From Ichthyophis bannanicus (taxonomy: Eukaryota; Chordata; Amphibia; Gymnophiona; Ichthyophiidae), in contig CM066033.1 of NCBI GenBank assembly GCA_033557465.1, positions 1,303,731,022-1,303,795,021 of the forward strand: 64,000 bases of DNA, given 5' to 3'. Numbering within the stretch: position 1 is the stretch's first letter; every line of letters starts with the position of its first letter. Shown piece after piece: positions 1 to 8,639 of the stretch. The notes below the pieces were generated by a model, which made no database searches, was not told the origin of the DNA, and saw only the letters and a program-made list of their open reading frames with translations. Both the position numbers and the translations under genes were made by a program.

Positions 1-815
1 GCCGCTCCCTCTCCGACTGCTCGAGCAGACACCCAGGGCTTCGCAACCGGATCCGGGAGGATCACAGTCAATCGGAGCCATCCAAAGACGCCGTCTTCGA
101 GGGCTTCTTCTTCCTCTTCGGTTCCTTTGAGGGAGAGCCCCTCTCCTAGGACCCCTGACGACGCTTGAATTCAGAATGCTCCTCCCAAGGTGTCGAGGCA
201 TTAGATGAGGTCCTGGCTCTCGGAGGCATCGGGGAGCCGTGAAAAATTTTGTCATGCTGCTGCTGGCAGCTCCTCAAGGCCTTGGAAGACATTTTCTTAC
301 ACAGGCCACAGACCGCCGGGTCATGGTCTGGGCCAAGGCACTGGAGGCAGTAGTCATGTGTGTTGGTTAGGGACATTTTCTTACCACACCAATTACACTT
401 TTTAAAACCGCAGGTAGCCATGGGGGGAAAAAGAACCCCAGCAAGATCGAAGACCCTTCGGGCTGCCAGTGATAAAAAAGGGCGCGAAGACACCAAAGAA
501 AAATAAAACTTAAAGTAAAAGAAATCGACCCCGATACCGAGGTAGGGGCGGGAAAGATACTGGTGCAAGACCGGAGATGAGCAAAACACGTGAGAAAAAT
601 CAACTTTTTTCCGGGAAACGAATAGACGACGTCTGGTGGGCTCCGCGGAAAAAGGAGACTGAGCAAGATAGCACTCTTGGGCGGGAAGGGGACCATGTAT
701 GCATGGTAGCAATCCCAAAGGCTTTCTTTGAAAGCTGGAAAGTTCGTCTACGCAGGCTCCGTCGGCGCCGACATCACCCATATGTGAGGACTGACTTCTT
801 GCTTGTTCCCGGAGA
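1..815 (-). mobile_element. DIRS retrotransposon copy 1, 5' end only
   Basis: This is the 5' part of a DIRS-type element on the minus strand; the rest lies left of the window. It is alignable by eye with copy 2 (5640-6313): the same untranslated leader, the same Gag N-terminus and the same terminal block 'cccatatgtgaggac' followed by 'cttgttcccggaga'. Its terminus runs directly into the internal complementary region of copy 2, with no host DNA between. Confidence 0.85.
146..421 (-). pseudogene. DIRS Gag-like ORF1, N-terminal fragment
   Basis: The predicted start is the ATG at 421-419, giving MATCGFKKC. The frame carries the cysteine pattern typical of vertebrate DIRS Gag: CxxC near residue 9, then a second cluster with the motif YCLQCLGPDHDPAVC followed by CKKMSSKAL. 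It stops at 146, where copy 2 stays open through the corresponding Lys/Ser-rich linker, so this copy has a frameshift or nonsense change. The frame is open upstream of the ATG to about 826, but that part is the terminal repeat and leader read through and is unlikely to be coding. Confidence 0.7.
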
Positions 816-905
816 ACACTTGTCACAGGTGAGTAACTACGCTTTCTCTGGGAACAAACAGGAAGTCAGTCCTCACATACGGGACTCCCCAGCTACAGGC
901 TACCG
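784..905. repeat. DIRS internal complementary region at the junction of copies 1 and 2
   Basis: Two oppositely oriented copies of the DIRS terminal motif flank a short core: 'tgtgaggactgacttcttgc' on the left and 'aggaagtcagtcctcacata' on the right. This is the layout of a DIRS internal complementary region, where both element ends meet. Equivalent blocks occur at 8417-8520 and about 13975-14080. Here the left half is also the 5' terminus of copy 1. Confidence 0.7.
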
Positions 906-1062
906 AAAGCCCATAGGAAAAACGGGGGTTCCCTAATGGGGAGCCGTAAGCAGCAATGATTTTTTTTTAGTCCGTGTACACAGATCACAGTAGGACCCCT
1001 GTGTCTGATGAAACCAACACTCCAGTAGCCTGAACACAGAAGGGTCGGAGGGTAGGAGTTGC

Positions 1063-2220
1063 CTAGACCTCGAAAAGGTTATGGAGCACAGCCTGGCCAA
1101 AGGCACTGTCCCATCGGGACTCTCTTTCCAGGCAGTAATGGGCTGTGAAGGTATGGACTGAAGACCAGGTGGCGGCCCGGCAAATGTCCACTATCAGGAC
1201 AGAGCGCAAGTTTGCCACCGAAGCCGCCATGGCCCTGACACGGTGTGTCATGACACAGCCTTCCAACGGGAGCCTCACCTGCTCATAAGCAAGGGCGATA
1301 CAGTCTGCCACCCATGTGGACAGCGTACGCTTGGTCACCACCTCCCCCAGCCTACTGGGGTCGTAAGAGATGAAAAACTGAGCAGCTTTGCAGTAGCCCT
1401 GAGTGCGTTGGATATAGAAGGACAAAGCCCTCTTACAGTCCAAGGTGTGAAGGACTGTCTCCGGCCGACTGGAGTGAGGTCTTGGGAAGACGTTAGGGAG
1501 CACCACTTCCCGGTTTAGATGGAAGGGCGGCACCACCTTCGGCAGGAATTTGGGGTGTGTGCGAAGCACCACTCTGTTCTTGTAGAACTTGGTATAAGGC
1601 GCCTCTGCCACAAGGGCTTGAAGCTCACTAACTCTGCGAACGAAAGAGAGCTCAACCAGGAAAACCACCTTCCAAGAGAGGTAGGGAAAGTGGCAGGTAG
1701 CCAGAGGCTCAAAGGCTGGGCGAGTGAGCTGCCCAAACACAATGTTGAGGTCCCATTCAGTTGCCAGAGGGCAAACCAGGGGTTTCGATAAGAGCAGGCC
1801 CTGAAGGAAACGGGTCAACAACGGCTGGACTGAAAGGGGCTTACCGTCCATCAGATGGTGGTGTGCCGCTACGGAACTCAGGTGCACTCGGACAGAGTTA
1901 GACTTGAGCCTGGACTGAGAGAGGTGGAGAAGGTACTGTAACACCAGAGCCACCGGGCAGGAGAAAGGATCAGCCCCGTGTTCGGCACACCAAGTAGAGA
2001 ATCTGCACCATTTGAGGGCATAAGCCTTCCTAGTAGAGGCCTTGTGAAAGGCCAGCAGAATGTCCTCCACTTCAACCGGAAGGTTGAGAGGGGCCAGAGT
2101 CAACCTCTCAGCAGTCACGCTGTCAGCAACAGGGACCCCAGGTTGGGGTGCAGGAGAGCCCCCCTCCTGAGATAGGAGTTCTGGGGCAGTCCCCAAGGGG
2201 ATGGGGGCCTCCACCGTCAA
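1063..2220 (-). CDS. DIRS tyrosine recombinase (YR)
   Basis: This is a 385-residue frame with no internal stop. It has an N-terminal SAM-like core-binding region (STRKAYALKWCRFSTWC, about residues 62-78) and a C-terminal catalytic domain. The expected active-site residues are visible: Arg in FVRRVSELQAL, the HxxR box in MTHRVRAMAA, and the Tyr in HTFTAHYCL near the end. DIRS elements use this enzyme to integrate a circular DNA without target duplication. The start overlaps the end of the RNase H region, which is usual in DIRS. It is the only intact enzyme frame of this element. Confidence 0.9.
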   Translation of the reverse strand: MTVEAPIPLGTAPELLSQEGGSPAPQPGVPVADSVTAERLTLAPLNLPVEVEDILLAFHKASTRKAYALKWCRFSTWCAEHGADPFSCPVALVLQYLLHLSQSRLKSNSVRVHLSSVAAHHHLMDGKPLSVQPLLTRFLQGLLLSKPLVCPLATEWDLNIVFGQLTRPAFEPLATCHFPYLSWKVVFLVELSFVRRVSELQALVAEAPYTKFYKNRVVLRTHPKFLPKVVPPFHLNREVVLPNVFPRPHSSRPETVLHTLDCKRALSFYIQRTQGYCKAAQFFISYDPSRLGEVVTKRTLSTWVADCIALAYEQVRLPLEGCVMTHRVRAMAASVANLRSVLIVDICRAATWSSVHTFTAHYCLERESRWDSAFGQAVLHNLFEV

Positions 2221-2358
2221 CTGCAGAAGCAGTGGGAACCATGGCTGCCTGGGTCACCAAGGAGCTATCAGGATGAGCGAGGCCCTGTCGCGGAGGGTCC
2301 TGAACAAGTTCTTGGAGATCAGCGGCATCGGAGGGAAGGCGTACATGAGGTCTTCCGA

Positions 2359-2985
2359 TCATGAGGCTAGAAATATGTTTGCTGCCACCCTGGAGGGGTG
2401 GGCCTGCCGGGAGCAGAAGCAGGGCAACTGAAAGTTGTCCAGACTGGTAAACAGGTCCATCATGGGTTCCCCCCAGAGCCAGAAAAGCTGAAGAACTCTG
2501 CTGAGTCTGTCGACCAGCAGGCTGTCCTGGCCTGGCAGGCACACTGCCTCTAGGAGGATATCCTGTTGGACTGCATATGAGCAGAGGACCAGTGCCGCCT
2601 GACAAAGGGTACGAGACCCAGTACCCCCCTGTTTGTTCATGTAGAACATCGCCACCTGGTTGTCTGTCTGGACCAGCATAGGCTGGTGACGCAGGTGGTG
2701 ACAGAAGGTCCTCTGGGCTAGGTGTATGGCTCGGAGCTCCAGGAGGTTGATCTGCTGGGTGCTCTCGTCTGGCGACCAGTTGCCCCAAGTGCGGAGATCT
2801 CCGCAGTGGGCTCCCCAGCCGAGCAGAGAGGCATCCGTGATAAGGACCCTCGAGTGGCTTGGGACCTGAAAAGGCATGCCCGCTTCAAGATGCTGGGGCG
2901 ACTGCCACCATACCAGGGAGTCCACTAACTGGCGGGTCACCGAAACTGTCTCAGAGGCAGCCCACAGCCTGAGACCACTGGTCAT
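2359..2985 (-). CDS. DIRS RNase H domain
   Basis: This frame encodes an RNase H fold. It shows VLITDASLLGWGAH (first catalytic Asp), INLLELRAIHLA (Glu), LVQTDNQVAMFYMNKQGG (second Asp) and LLVDRLSRV (last Asp region). It would degrade the RNA strand of the RNA-DNA hybrid after reverse transcription. In a working element it is the C-terminal part of the RT polyprotein; here RT lies just upstream in other frames, so this piece is disconnected. A second frame at 2123-2788 overlaps it and is not a separate gene. Confidence 0.85.
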   Translation of the reverse strand: MTSGLRLWAASETVSVTRQLVDSLVWWQSPQHLEAGMPFQVPSHSRVLITDASLLGWGAHCGDLRTWGNWSPDESTQQINLLELRAIHLAQRTFCHHLRHQPMLVQTDNQVAMFYMNKQGGTGSRTLCQAALVLCSYAVQQDILLEAVCLPGQDSLLVDRLSRVLQLFWLWGEPMMDLFTSLDNFQLPCFCSRQAHPSRVAANIFLAS

Positions 2986-3022
2986 GTAGACACCACTGCG
3001 CCATCCTCATGTGGAGACGAGC

Positions 3023-4023
3023 TTATGAGGTGACATGGACCATGGAGGCCATGTGCCCGAGGAGGCGCAGAAGAAGCCGGCGGGCACCGAGGGATGGTGC
3101 CGTATGTCCCGAGCTAGAGATATGAGGTAAGGCGGCCTTCGACTGGAGAATGTCGATCTTTGTCCCGATGAATTCCAAGCACTGTGTCGGGAGGAGGTGA
3201 GACTTGGAGTAGTTTATGACGAAGCCCAAGTCTTGCAGAATCTGGATGGTGCGTGTGGTGGCCTGCTGCACCTCTGAGATTGTGCCTCCCTTTATGAGCC
3301 AGTCGTCCAGGTAGGGAAAAACGAAGAACCCCCTGGAGGAAGGCGGCTATGACTGCCAGGCATTTTGTGAAGACTCTTGGGAAAGAGGCTAGGCCGAAGG
3401 GGAGCACCACGTATTTAAAGTGCCTGCCCCCTACTACGAACCGCAGGCACTTTCAATACGTGCCTGTGGTTGGGGTGGATGAGGATGTGAGTATAAGCAT
3501 CCTTGAGGTCTAAGGAGCATAGCCAGTTTCCCTGCTGGAGGTAGGGCCGCAATGTTCCAAGGGAGAGAATCTTGAACTTTTCCCTTACCAGGAATTTGTT
3601 GAGATTGGGCAGGTCAAGGATAGTCCTTAGGCCCCCCGTCCTCTTTGGCACGAGGAAGTATCTGGAGTAGAACCCCTTGCCCTTGAGGTGGTGGGGCACC
3701 GGTTCCACTGCCTTGTCCTAGAGAAGACCTGCCAACTCCTTCAGAAGAAGGTCCCGGTGGAGGGGAGACCTGAAGGGCTCTCCTGGGAAATAAGCGGGAG
3801 GTGTCTGAGCCAGGTGGAGGAGATAATCCTCCATGACTACCCTCAGTGTCCAGGAATCAGTGGTGATGGCCACCCACCTCTGGGCATAGAGGACCAGACG
3901 TCCCCCTGTGGGCTGCTGATCTCCTTGGGTCAGAGAGGCTATTTTCAAGGAGTCAAAAACTCCCCCCTGGCTGGGCCGGTGCCTGGGGTTTTGGAGCCTT
4001 CTGCTTACACGGGCCATGCCCAT
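3023..4023 (-). pseudogene. DIRS reverse transcriptase, broken
   Basis: RT homology runs over three frames. From 4023 the N-terminal part includes GGRLVLYAQRWVAITTDSW and PLHRDLLLKELAGLL, then a TAG at 3718-3720. The same frame resumes with FYSRYFLVPKRTGGLRTILD and SLDLKDAYTHILIHP and ends at 3415. The palm continues in a shifted frame from 3410 with VLPFGLASFPRVFTKCLAV. The YLDDW catalytic box is still encoded around 3305-3320, in another frame again. The thumb (3271-3023) reads TIQILQDLGFVINYSKS. So this copy has one nonsense change and at least two frameshifts. Confidence 0.9.
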
Positions 4024-4179
4024 GTGCCTTGGCCTGCTGACCCTGTTGGGGAGCCAGGAAGGCCTGATAGGGTAGGTAGTTTCAGTAAGTAGCCCCCTTC
4101 CTCGGGTAAAAGGGCTTTTTACCCGAGCCCTTCAGTCGGGGAGGGTCAATTGTCTTCTTAGAGAGCCTGGTTCTCATCA

Positions 4180-5837
4180 TGAACTTGGTCTCCAGCTCAG
4201 CAGAATTGTCGGTCATGGGTTTGCCAAAGAGGTTCTCTCCTTGGCATGGGACATTGACCAATCTGTCTTGAACCCACTGCTTGAAGTCGGACGACTGAAG
4301 TCAAGCTTGGCGGCGTGCACCAATGCCCGTCGCAGCTACCCAGGCTGCCAACTCGAAACAGCCAAAGGCCACTCGAGACATGAATTTGGAGCCGTCACGT
4401 ACGGCCTTGACCAGGCTCTTGAACCGCTGCAAAGGTTCCTCAGAGAGACCAGCCGAGAACCTGGCGAGTTCCTTCACCAGGTCTCTCAAGTACATGCCCA
4501 TGTACAGCTGGTAGGCCTGGATGTGGCAGATGAGCATTGAGCCCTGGTAGCACTTTCTGCCAAGAGCATCCAAGGTGCAGGCCTCCCTACCGGGGGGTAC
4601 CAAGGAAAGCGTCTTTTGGCTTTTCAGCAGACGCATGGCCGACTCCACCACCATGGAGTTATCAGCAATTGTGACTTCTGAAAGCCCGGGCTTCGGCGGA
4701 CCAGATACATCGAGTCGAGCCATCTGCTCACCACTGGCACCAACGCTGGTGTCTCCCACATGCAGAGCATGAGCCGTTCCAGGATGGGAGGAATGGGCAC
4801 TGTGAGTGACTCCCACAGAGGGGCCTCATACTGGAGGATCTCCAACTTATTCGCCCGAGGGTCCTCCTCCAACTCGGTTGAAAACGCCGGGGCCTTAGAC
4901 ATATCCTTGACAAAGTCCAGGAAGCCCATGTCCTCAGACAGGGACCTCCGCCGAGATTCTGAGACAGGAGAATAAGAAGGGACGTCGTGGTGGTGATGAG
5001 TATCGGCAGACTCCTCATCCTCCATCTCCCACTCTGAATAGTCCGTGGAGGACTCCTAGGAGGGCTGCTCCGTGGGCGCGAGGGCCCCGATGCCCTATGG
5101 CCAGCACCCAATAAACTTGCCAGGAATGACCGCGGTCCCGTCGAGCAGGACCCAGAACGCAACCTTGGCCAAGGATCGACTCGAGGCCAAAGGACCTTGA
5201 GGATTGGCTCGGCCTCCAGGGACGTCTTGGACATCGAGGGCCCGGTGGTTGGGGCGGATGAACTAGTTGTGCCGGACAACAGCGCCTGCTGCTGGTCCAT
5301 GAGGGCAGACAAACTGCGCTCCAGGGCTGCCATTCTGGACTCCAGACCAGAAGTCTCCGCAGCCTTCGGCACGGGCACCGAGAAACTCGGGCCCAACGAG
5401 GGGAATCCTCGACGAGGATGGTGTCTGGGGACAGAGGTCGGTGCACGGCTAGATCCTTCCGGGGGAACCTTCGCTGACACCTCGGACAAGGGTCTCAGAC
5501 TACGGGACCGGGCCCGGAGAGCTCCCGGAAGGTCGGAACCATGCAGGGATGCCGCCTTCGAGGGTTTCTTCTTCTTCTTGGGTTCCCTCGAGGGAGACCC
5601 CCTTTCTGAGGACCCAGGACAATGCTGAGGTTTGGAGAGTTCCGCCTGATATCTCAGGGCCTCAGATGAGGCCCTAGTCTTCGGAAGCATTGGGGACTCA
5701 GGAAAAAACTTATCATGCTGCTGCTGGCGGCTCTTGAGGGCCTTGCTGGACATCCTCTTGCAGAGACCACAGGCCGCTGGGTTGTGGTCTGGCCTGAGGC
5801 AGTGAAAACAGCAGTCGTGTGTGTCGGTCAAAGACAT
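4180..5837 (-). pseudogene. DIRS Gag-like ORF1, frameshifted
   Basis: From 5837 the frame begins MSLTDTHDCCFHCLRPDHNP, the cysteine-rich Gag N-terminus, then a Lys/Ser/Arg/Pro-rich linker. Near 5200 homology shifts frame to a piece with SLSEDMGFLDFVKDMSKA and LMLCMWETPALVP (5025-4624). It shifts again to MVVESAMRLL, YQLYMGMYLRDLVKELARF and WVAATGIGARRQA (4680-4301). The same C-terminal motifs occur in the DIRS copies at 11252-13388 and 15810-17370, which confirms they belong to one protein. Confidence 0.8.
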
Positions 5838-5864
5838 GATTTTAGAACACCGATCACACTTCTT

Positions 5865-5906
5865 ATTTATTTATTTAACAGTATTTCTAAACCGCCTTAT
5901 CTTAAA
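5865..5906 (-). repeat. Tiny LINE/SINE 3' tail insertion in DIRS leader
   Basis: Copy 2 has about 40 extra bases here relative to copy 1 (around 395-415). They consist of a (TTTA)n run followed by 'aaaccgcctta', i.e. on the minus strand an 'aggcggttt...aataaataaata' tail. This is the usual 3' end of CR1/L2-type LINEs or their SINEs, seen again at 11850, 19440 and 24580. Confidence 0.55.
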
Positions 5907-6189
5907 CCACTGGTAGCCACGGGGTGAAAAAAAGTACCCATGCGTGGTCGAAGACCCTCCAGGCTGCAGCAGGAGAAAAAAGGCACGAAGGTGCCAGAAA
6001 AAGAAAAGAACGAAGACTACAAAGATTAAACCAAACCGGATGCCGAGACACTGAGGTCGGTAGGCAGGAAGAGTACCGGTGCAATACCGGAGGCAAGTTG
6101 TAAACTCAGGGAACAAAATAATCAACTTTTTCCAGGGACAAGCCAGACAACATCTGAAGGGCTCCGTGAAAAAAAGGAGACTGAACAAT

Positions 6190-6313
6190 CGGGAAGGGCG
6201 TGGTGGCATCTCCCAAAGACTTTCTTTGAAAGCTGGGGGGATGTTTCCACGAGGGCTCCGTTGGTGCTGATGTCACCCATATGTGAGGACAGACTTCCTG
6301 CTTGTTTCCGGAG
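6190..6313 (-). repeat. DIRS copy 2 right terminal inverted repeat
   Basis: This block, starting 'cccaaagactttctttgaaagctgg', matches the copy 1 terminus (710-815). Its outer end is the inverse of the right arm of the internal complementary region at 850-890. Confidence 0.8.
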
Positions 6314-6319
6314 AAGATG

Positions 6320-7785
6320 CTTTTGATCCCATGCTTTTTATATCTGTTTCAGGCGCTACTGGTGGAGGTACCGGAGGGAATCCTCAGCTTACAGCACAAA
6401 ATTGGCCAGTTTGTGTGGTTGGGAAGGGCACCCCAGGTGGTGAGGAAGGTATTACAACAATCAAGGGGGGGGGGGTTGTTGGGATTACCAGACATTAGCC
6501 AGTACTATGAAGTCACGCAGCTAAAAGAGGTCTACTCCTTGGTGACCGAATCGCAGAAACAATGGGTAGAACTGGAGAGGGGGCCAGTCCCGAGGGGCTC
6601 GTTGGAAGAATACTTATGGGTGGGCCAGGAACGTGGTGTAGCGAACCCCTTTATTTGCCATACTTTGAGAGTTTGGCGCAGACATTGGCAGGAATGCTTA
6701 GTGGGGAAAAGAGTCTCTCGAGCGATGGCAATCTCTGCTTGCTTTCAAGAGAGGGAAGGCCCAAGGACTAGGATACTCTCCAGATAGGCAAGGCTTGAGC
6801 CAGGTACATCAGCTTTTTCGTCCGAGGAAATTCTGAGTGCCTCCGAGATCCCTATGAGTTGAAACCCAGCAACCACTTTCTCTACATGCAGATACAGCAT
6901 ATCCTAACCTAAAGGGGGAAGCGATGGCAGATTTGACACGTGGTTTCAGGTGCTCTGCGCGGGGGTCAAAGGGAGGAAACACTTACTCTCTTATATACAT
7001 TGAGGACTGCTGGGAGGGGTGGGTTTTAAGTTCAGCTATATGTGCCAGTGGGAACAGGATCTAGGGATAAAACTAACAGAAGAGGAATGGAAATGGATGG
7101 TCCAAAGGATAGCGCAGCTCTCAGTAGCTGCGAATTTGGTGAAAACAGGTACAAGGCGCTTCTTCAATGGTACCTCACACCTGTAAGGTTGCACAGAGTA
7201 GGGGTAGTGACAACAAATTATTATTGGCGGAAATATAGGGAAGATAGGATTCCTGATTCACATATGGTGGACATGTATGAAGATGCAGAAATACTGGGAG
7301 CTGGTATTGACGACATGCTGGGGATTGAGGTACCGAGGCATCCTGAGACATTATTGTTACATGAGGGGTTGGAGTCAATCCCCAGGAGGGTAAAGGGGGT
7401 GCTACATCATTGTATTGTTGCTGCGAGATAGCGGTGCACTTGAACCAGCCATACTTGCCAGGGCTTATGGGGTATGAGAGGATCTAGCAGATCTGTACTC
7501 AATGTATCATTTGACAGCATTTAAATACGGGCGTGTGGAAGGAGTACAAGCTGAATGGGCAGGGGTCTGGAGATAGTTGCAGGGCGGAAGAGGGAGGGTG
7601 TGAGGGTCAAGGTCATCATAAGGGAGGATAAAGGGGGAGAGGAGAGTTGTAATTTGATGTGAAAGTGGCATGTGGAGGGGAGTAGGGTTGGGGTCTTTTA
7701 TGGATGTTAGCTCATGGAGACCACTGTTATGCATTTTTTGCCTGTTGTAAAACTTTAAAAAATTTAAAATAATAAAAAAAAAATG
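6320..7785 (+). mobile_element. L1/Tx1-type LINE, 3' fragment (ORF2 C-terminus and tail)
   Basis: The frame at 6302-6787 has the post-RT 'thumb' typical of L1/Tx1 ORF2: FLYLFQALLVEVP, FVWLGRAPQVVRKVL and GGLLGLPDISQYYEVTQLKE. A shifted frame ending at 7431 carries the C-terminal end (DMLGIEVPRHPETLLLHEGL, VKGVLHHCIVAAR). The region ends in an A-rich tail near 7755-7785. Frames are broken between these two parts. It starts abruptly at the DIRS copy 2 terminus, so it is 5' truncated. Confidence 0.8.
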
Positions 7786-8097
7786 CATACAATTTTCGTG
7801 CCTCGGAGCCACTGTAAACATGCGCATTTACTTTCCCTGGGGTAATTTTATAAAGGCAGGTATGATAAAAAAAAGGTGTTGCCTCTGTTCCCTGTTAGTC
7901 TACACATCAATACAAATTTCTCTGGGATATCCCATTATTACTTCACATTTCTGCAATAAAGTCTAGCATAAAAGTAGTGCAGTTGCTGTATTGGTCCACT
8001 TGAAATGAACACGCTGAATTAAGGTGGACCCCCCCCCCCCCCCAAAAAAAGAGGGCGATACGTCAATTATTAAGTTAGTCCAATAAAGAGTAGTTAT
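7786..8097. other. Non-coding spacer with poly-C run
   Basis: No gene is seen. The stretch is AT-rich and contains a run of about 15 C followed by A7 near 8030-8048. Confidence 0.6.
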
Positions 8098-8160
8098 TCA
8101 CCTGTAACAGGTGATCTCTGGGAACAGCAGGAAAGCACAGTTACTTACCTGTAACAGGTG
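8098..8160 (-). repeat. Inverted fragment of a DIRS internal complementary region
   Basis: The motif 'cacctgtaacaggtgatctc' occurs twice here (near 8109 and 8150). It matches the reverse of 'gatcacctgttacaggtaag' in the complementary region of the next element at about 8440-8465. It looks like a leftover DIRS end directly outside copy 3. Confidence 0.6.
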
Positions 8161-8335
8161 ATCTCTAGGAACAGCAGGAATTAGTCTTCACATATGGGTA
8201 CGTCGGTACCGACGGAGTCTGCGCAGGAACGCTCCCCAGCATCCAATCAGAACGCTTTTGGGAGCATCCCAACACGCCTGCGTGCTGCCTTCCCGCCTTT
8301 TCCAACTGCCTCTCCTCAGTTAAGTTTTAAAGCTG
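8161..8335 (+). repeat. DIRS copy 3 left terminal inverted repeat
   Basis: It begins 'atctctaggaacagcaggaa' and continues through 'gtacgtcggtaccgacggag' into 'cctctcctcagtt'. It is the reverse complement of 13590-13764 with only scattered differences by eye. Confidence 0.85.
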
Positions 8336-8416
8336 AGAAAAAGAGAGAGAGCGAGAGAAAGGGAAAGATAGAGATAGAGAGATACAACTCCTAGGGGAGG
8401 TGGGTGGGTTGTGAAG

Positions 8417-8520
8417 ACTAATTCCTGCTGTTCCCAAAGATCACCTGTTACAGGTAAGTAACTGTGCTATCTCTAGGAACAAGCAGGAATAAGTCTTCAC
8501 ATATGGGGACTCCCCAGGCT
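8417..8520. repeat. DIRS copy 3 internal complementary region
   Basis: It contains 'tgaagactaattcctgctg' and, inverted, 'agcaggaataagtcttcaca', with the palindrome-like core 'atcacctgttacaggtaag' between. Both element ends are represented, as expected for the region that templates circle formation. Confidence 0.75.
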
Positions 8521-8639
8521 AAGATGCCCGGAGGGAGTCCTAGCATGTTGCGAATCTAGAATGAGCCATGCTACTCCTCAAAACCTCAGGCATCCTGGGG
8601 ATGGAGGGTAGGAGTTGAATTACAGAAAGGTGCTGTGGA

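Larger units (their letters stand above)
816..6313 (-). mobile_element. DIRS retrotransposon copy 2, nearly complete
   Basis: Reading the minus strand from 6313, the order is terminal repeat, leader, gag (from 5837), RT (4023-3023), RNase H (2985-2359), YR (2220-1063) and internal complementary region (905-784). This is the standard DIRS order. The outer left inverted repeat expected beyond the complementary region is missing; copy 1 begins there instead. Gag and RT carry frameshifts or stops, so the copy cannot make all its proteins, although the YR frame is uninterrupted. Confidence 0.9.
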
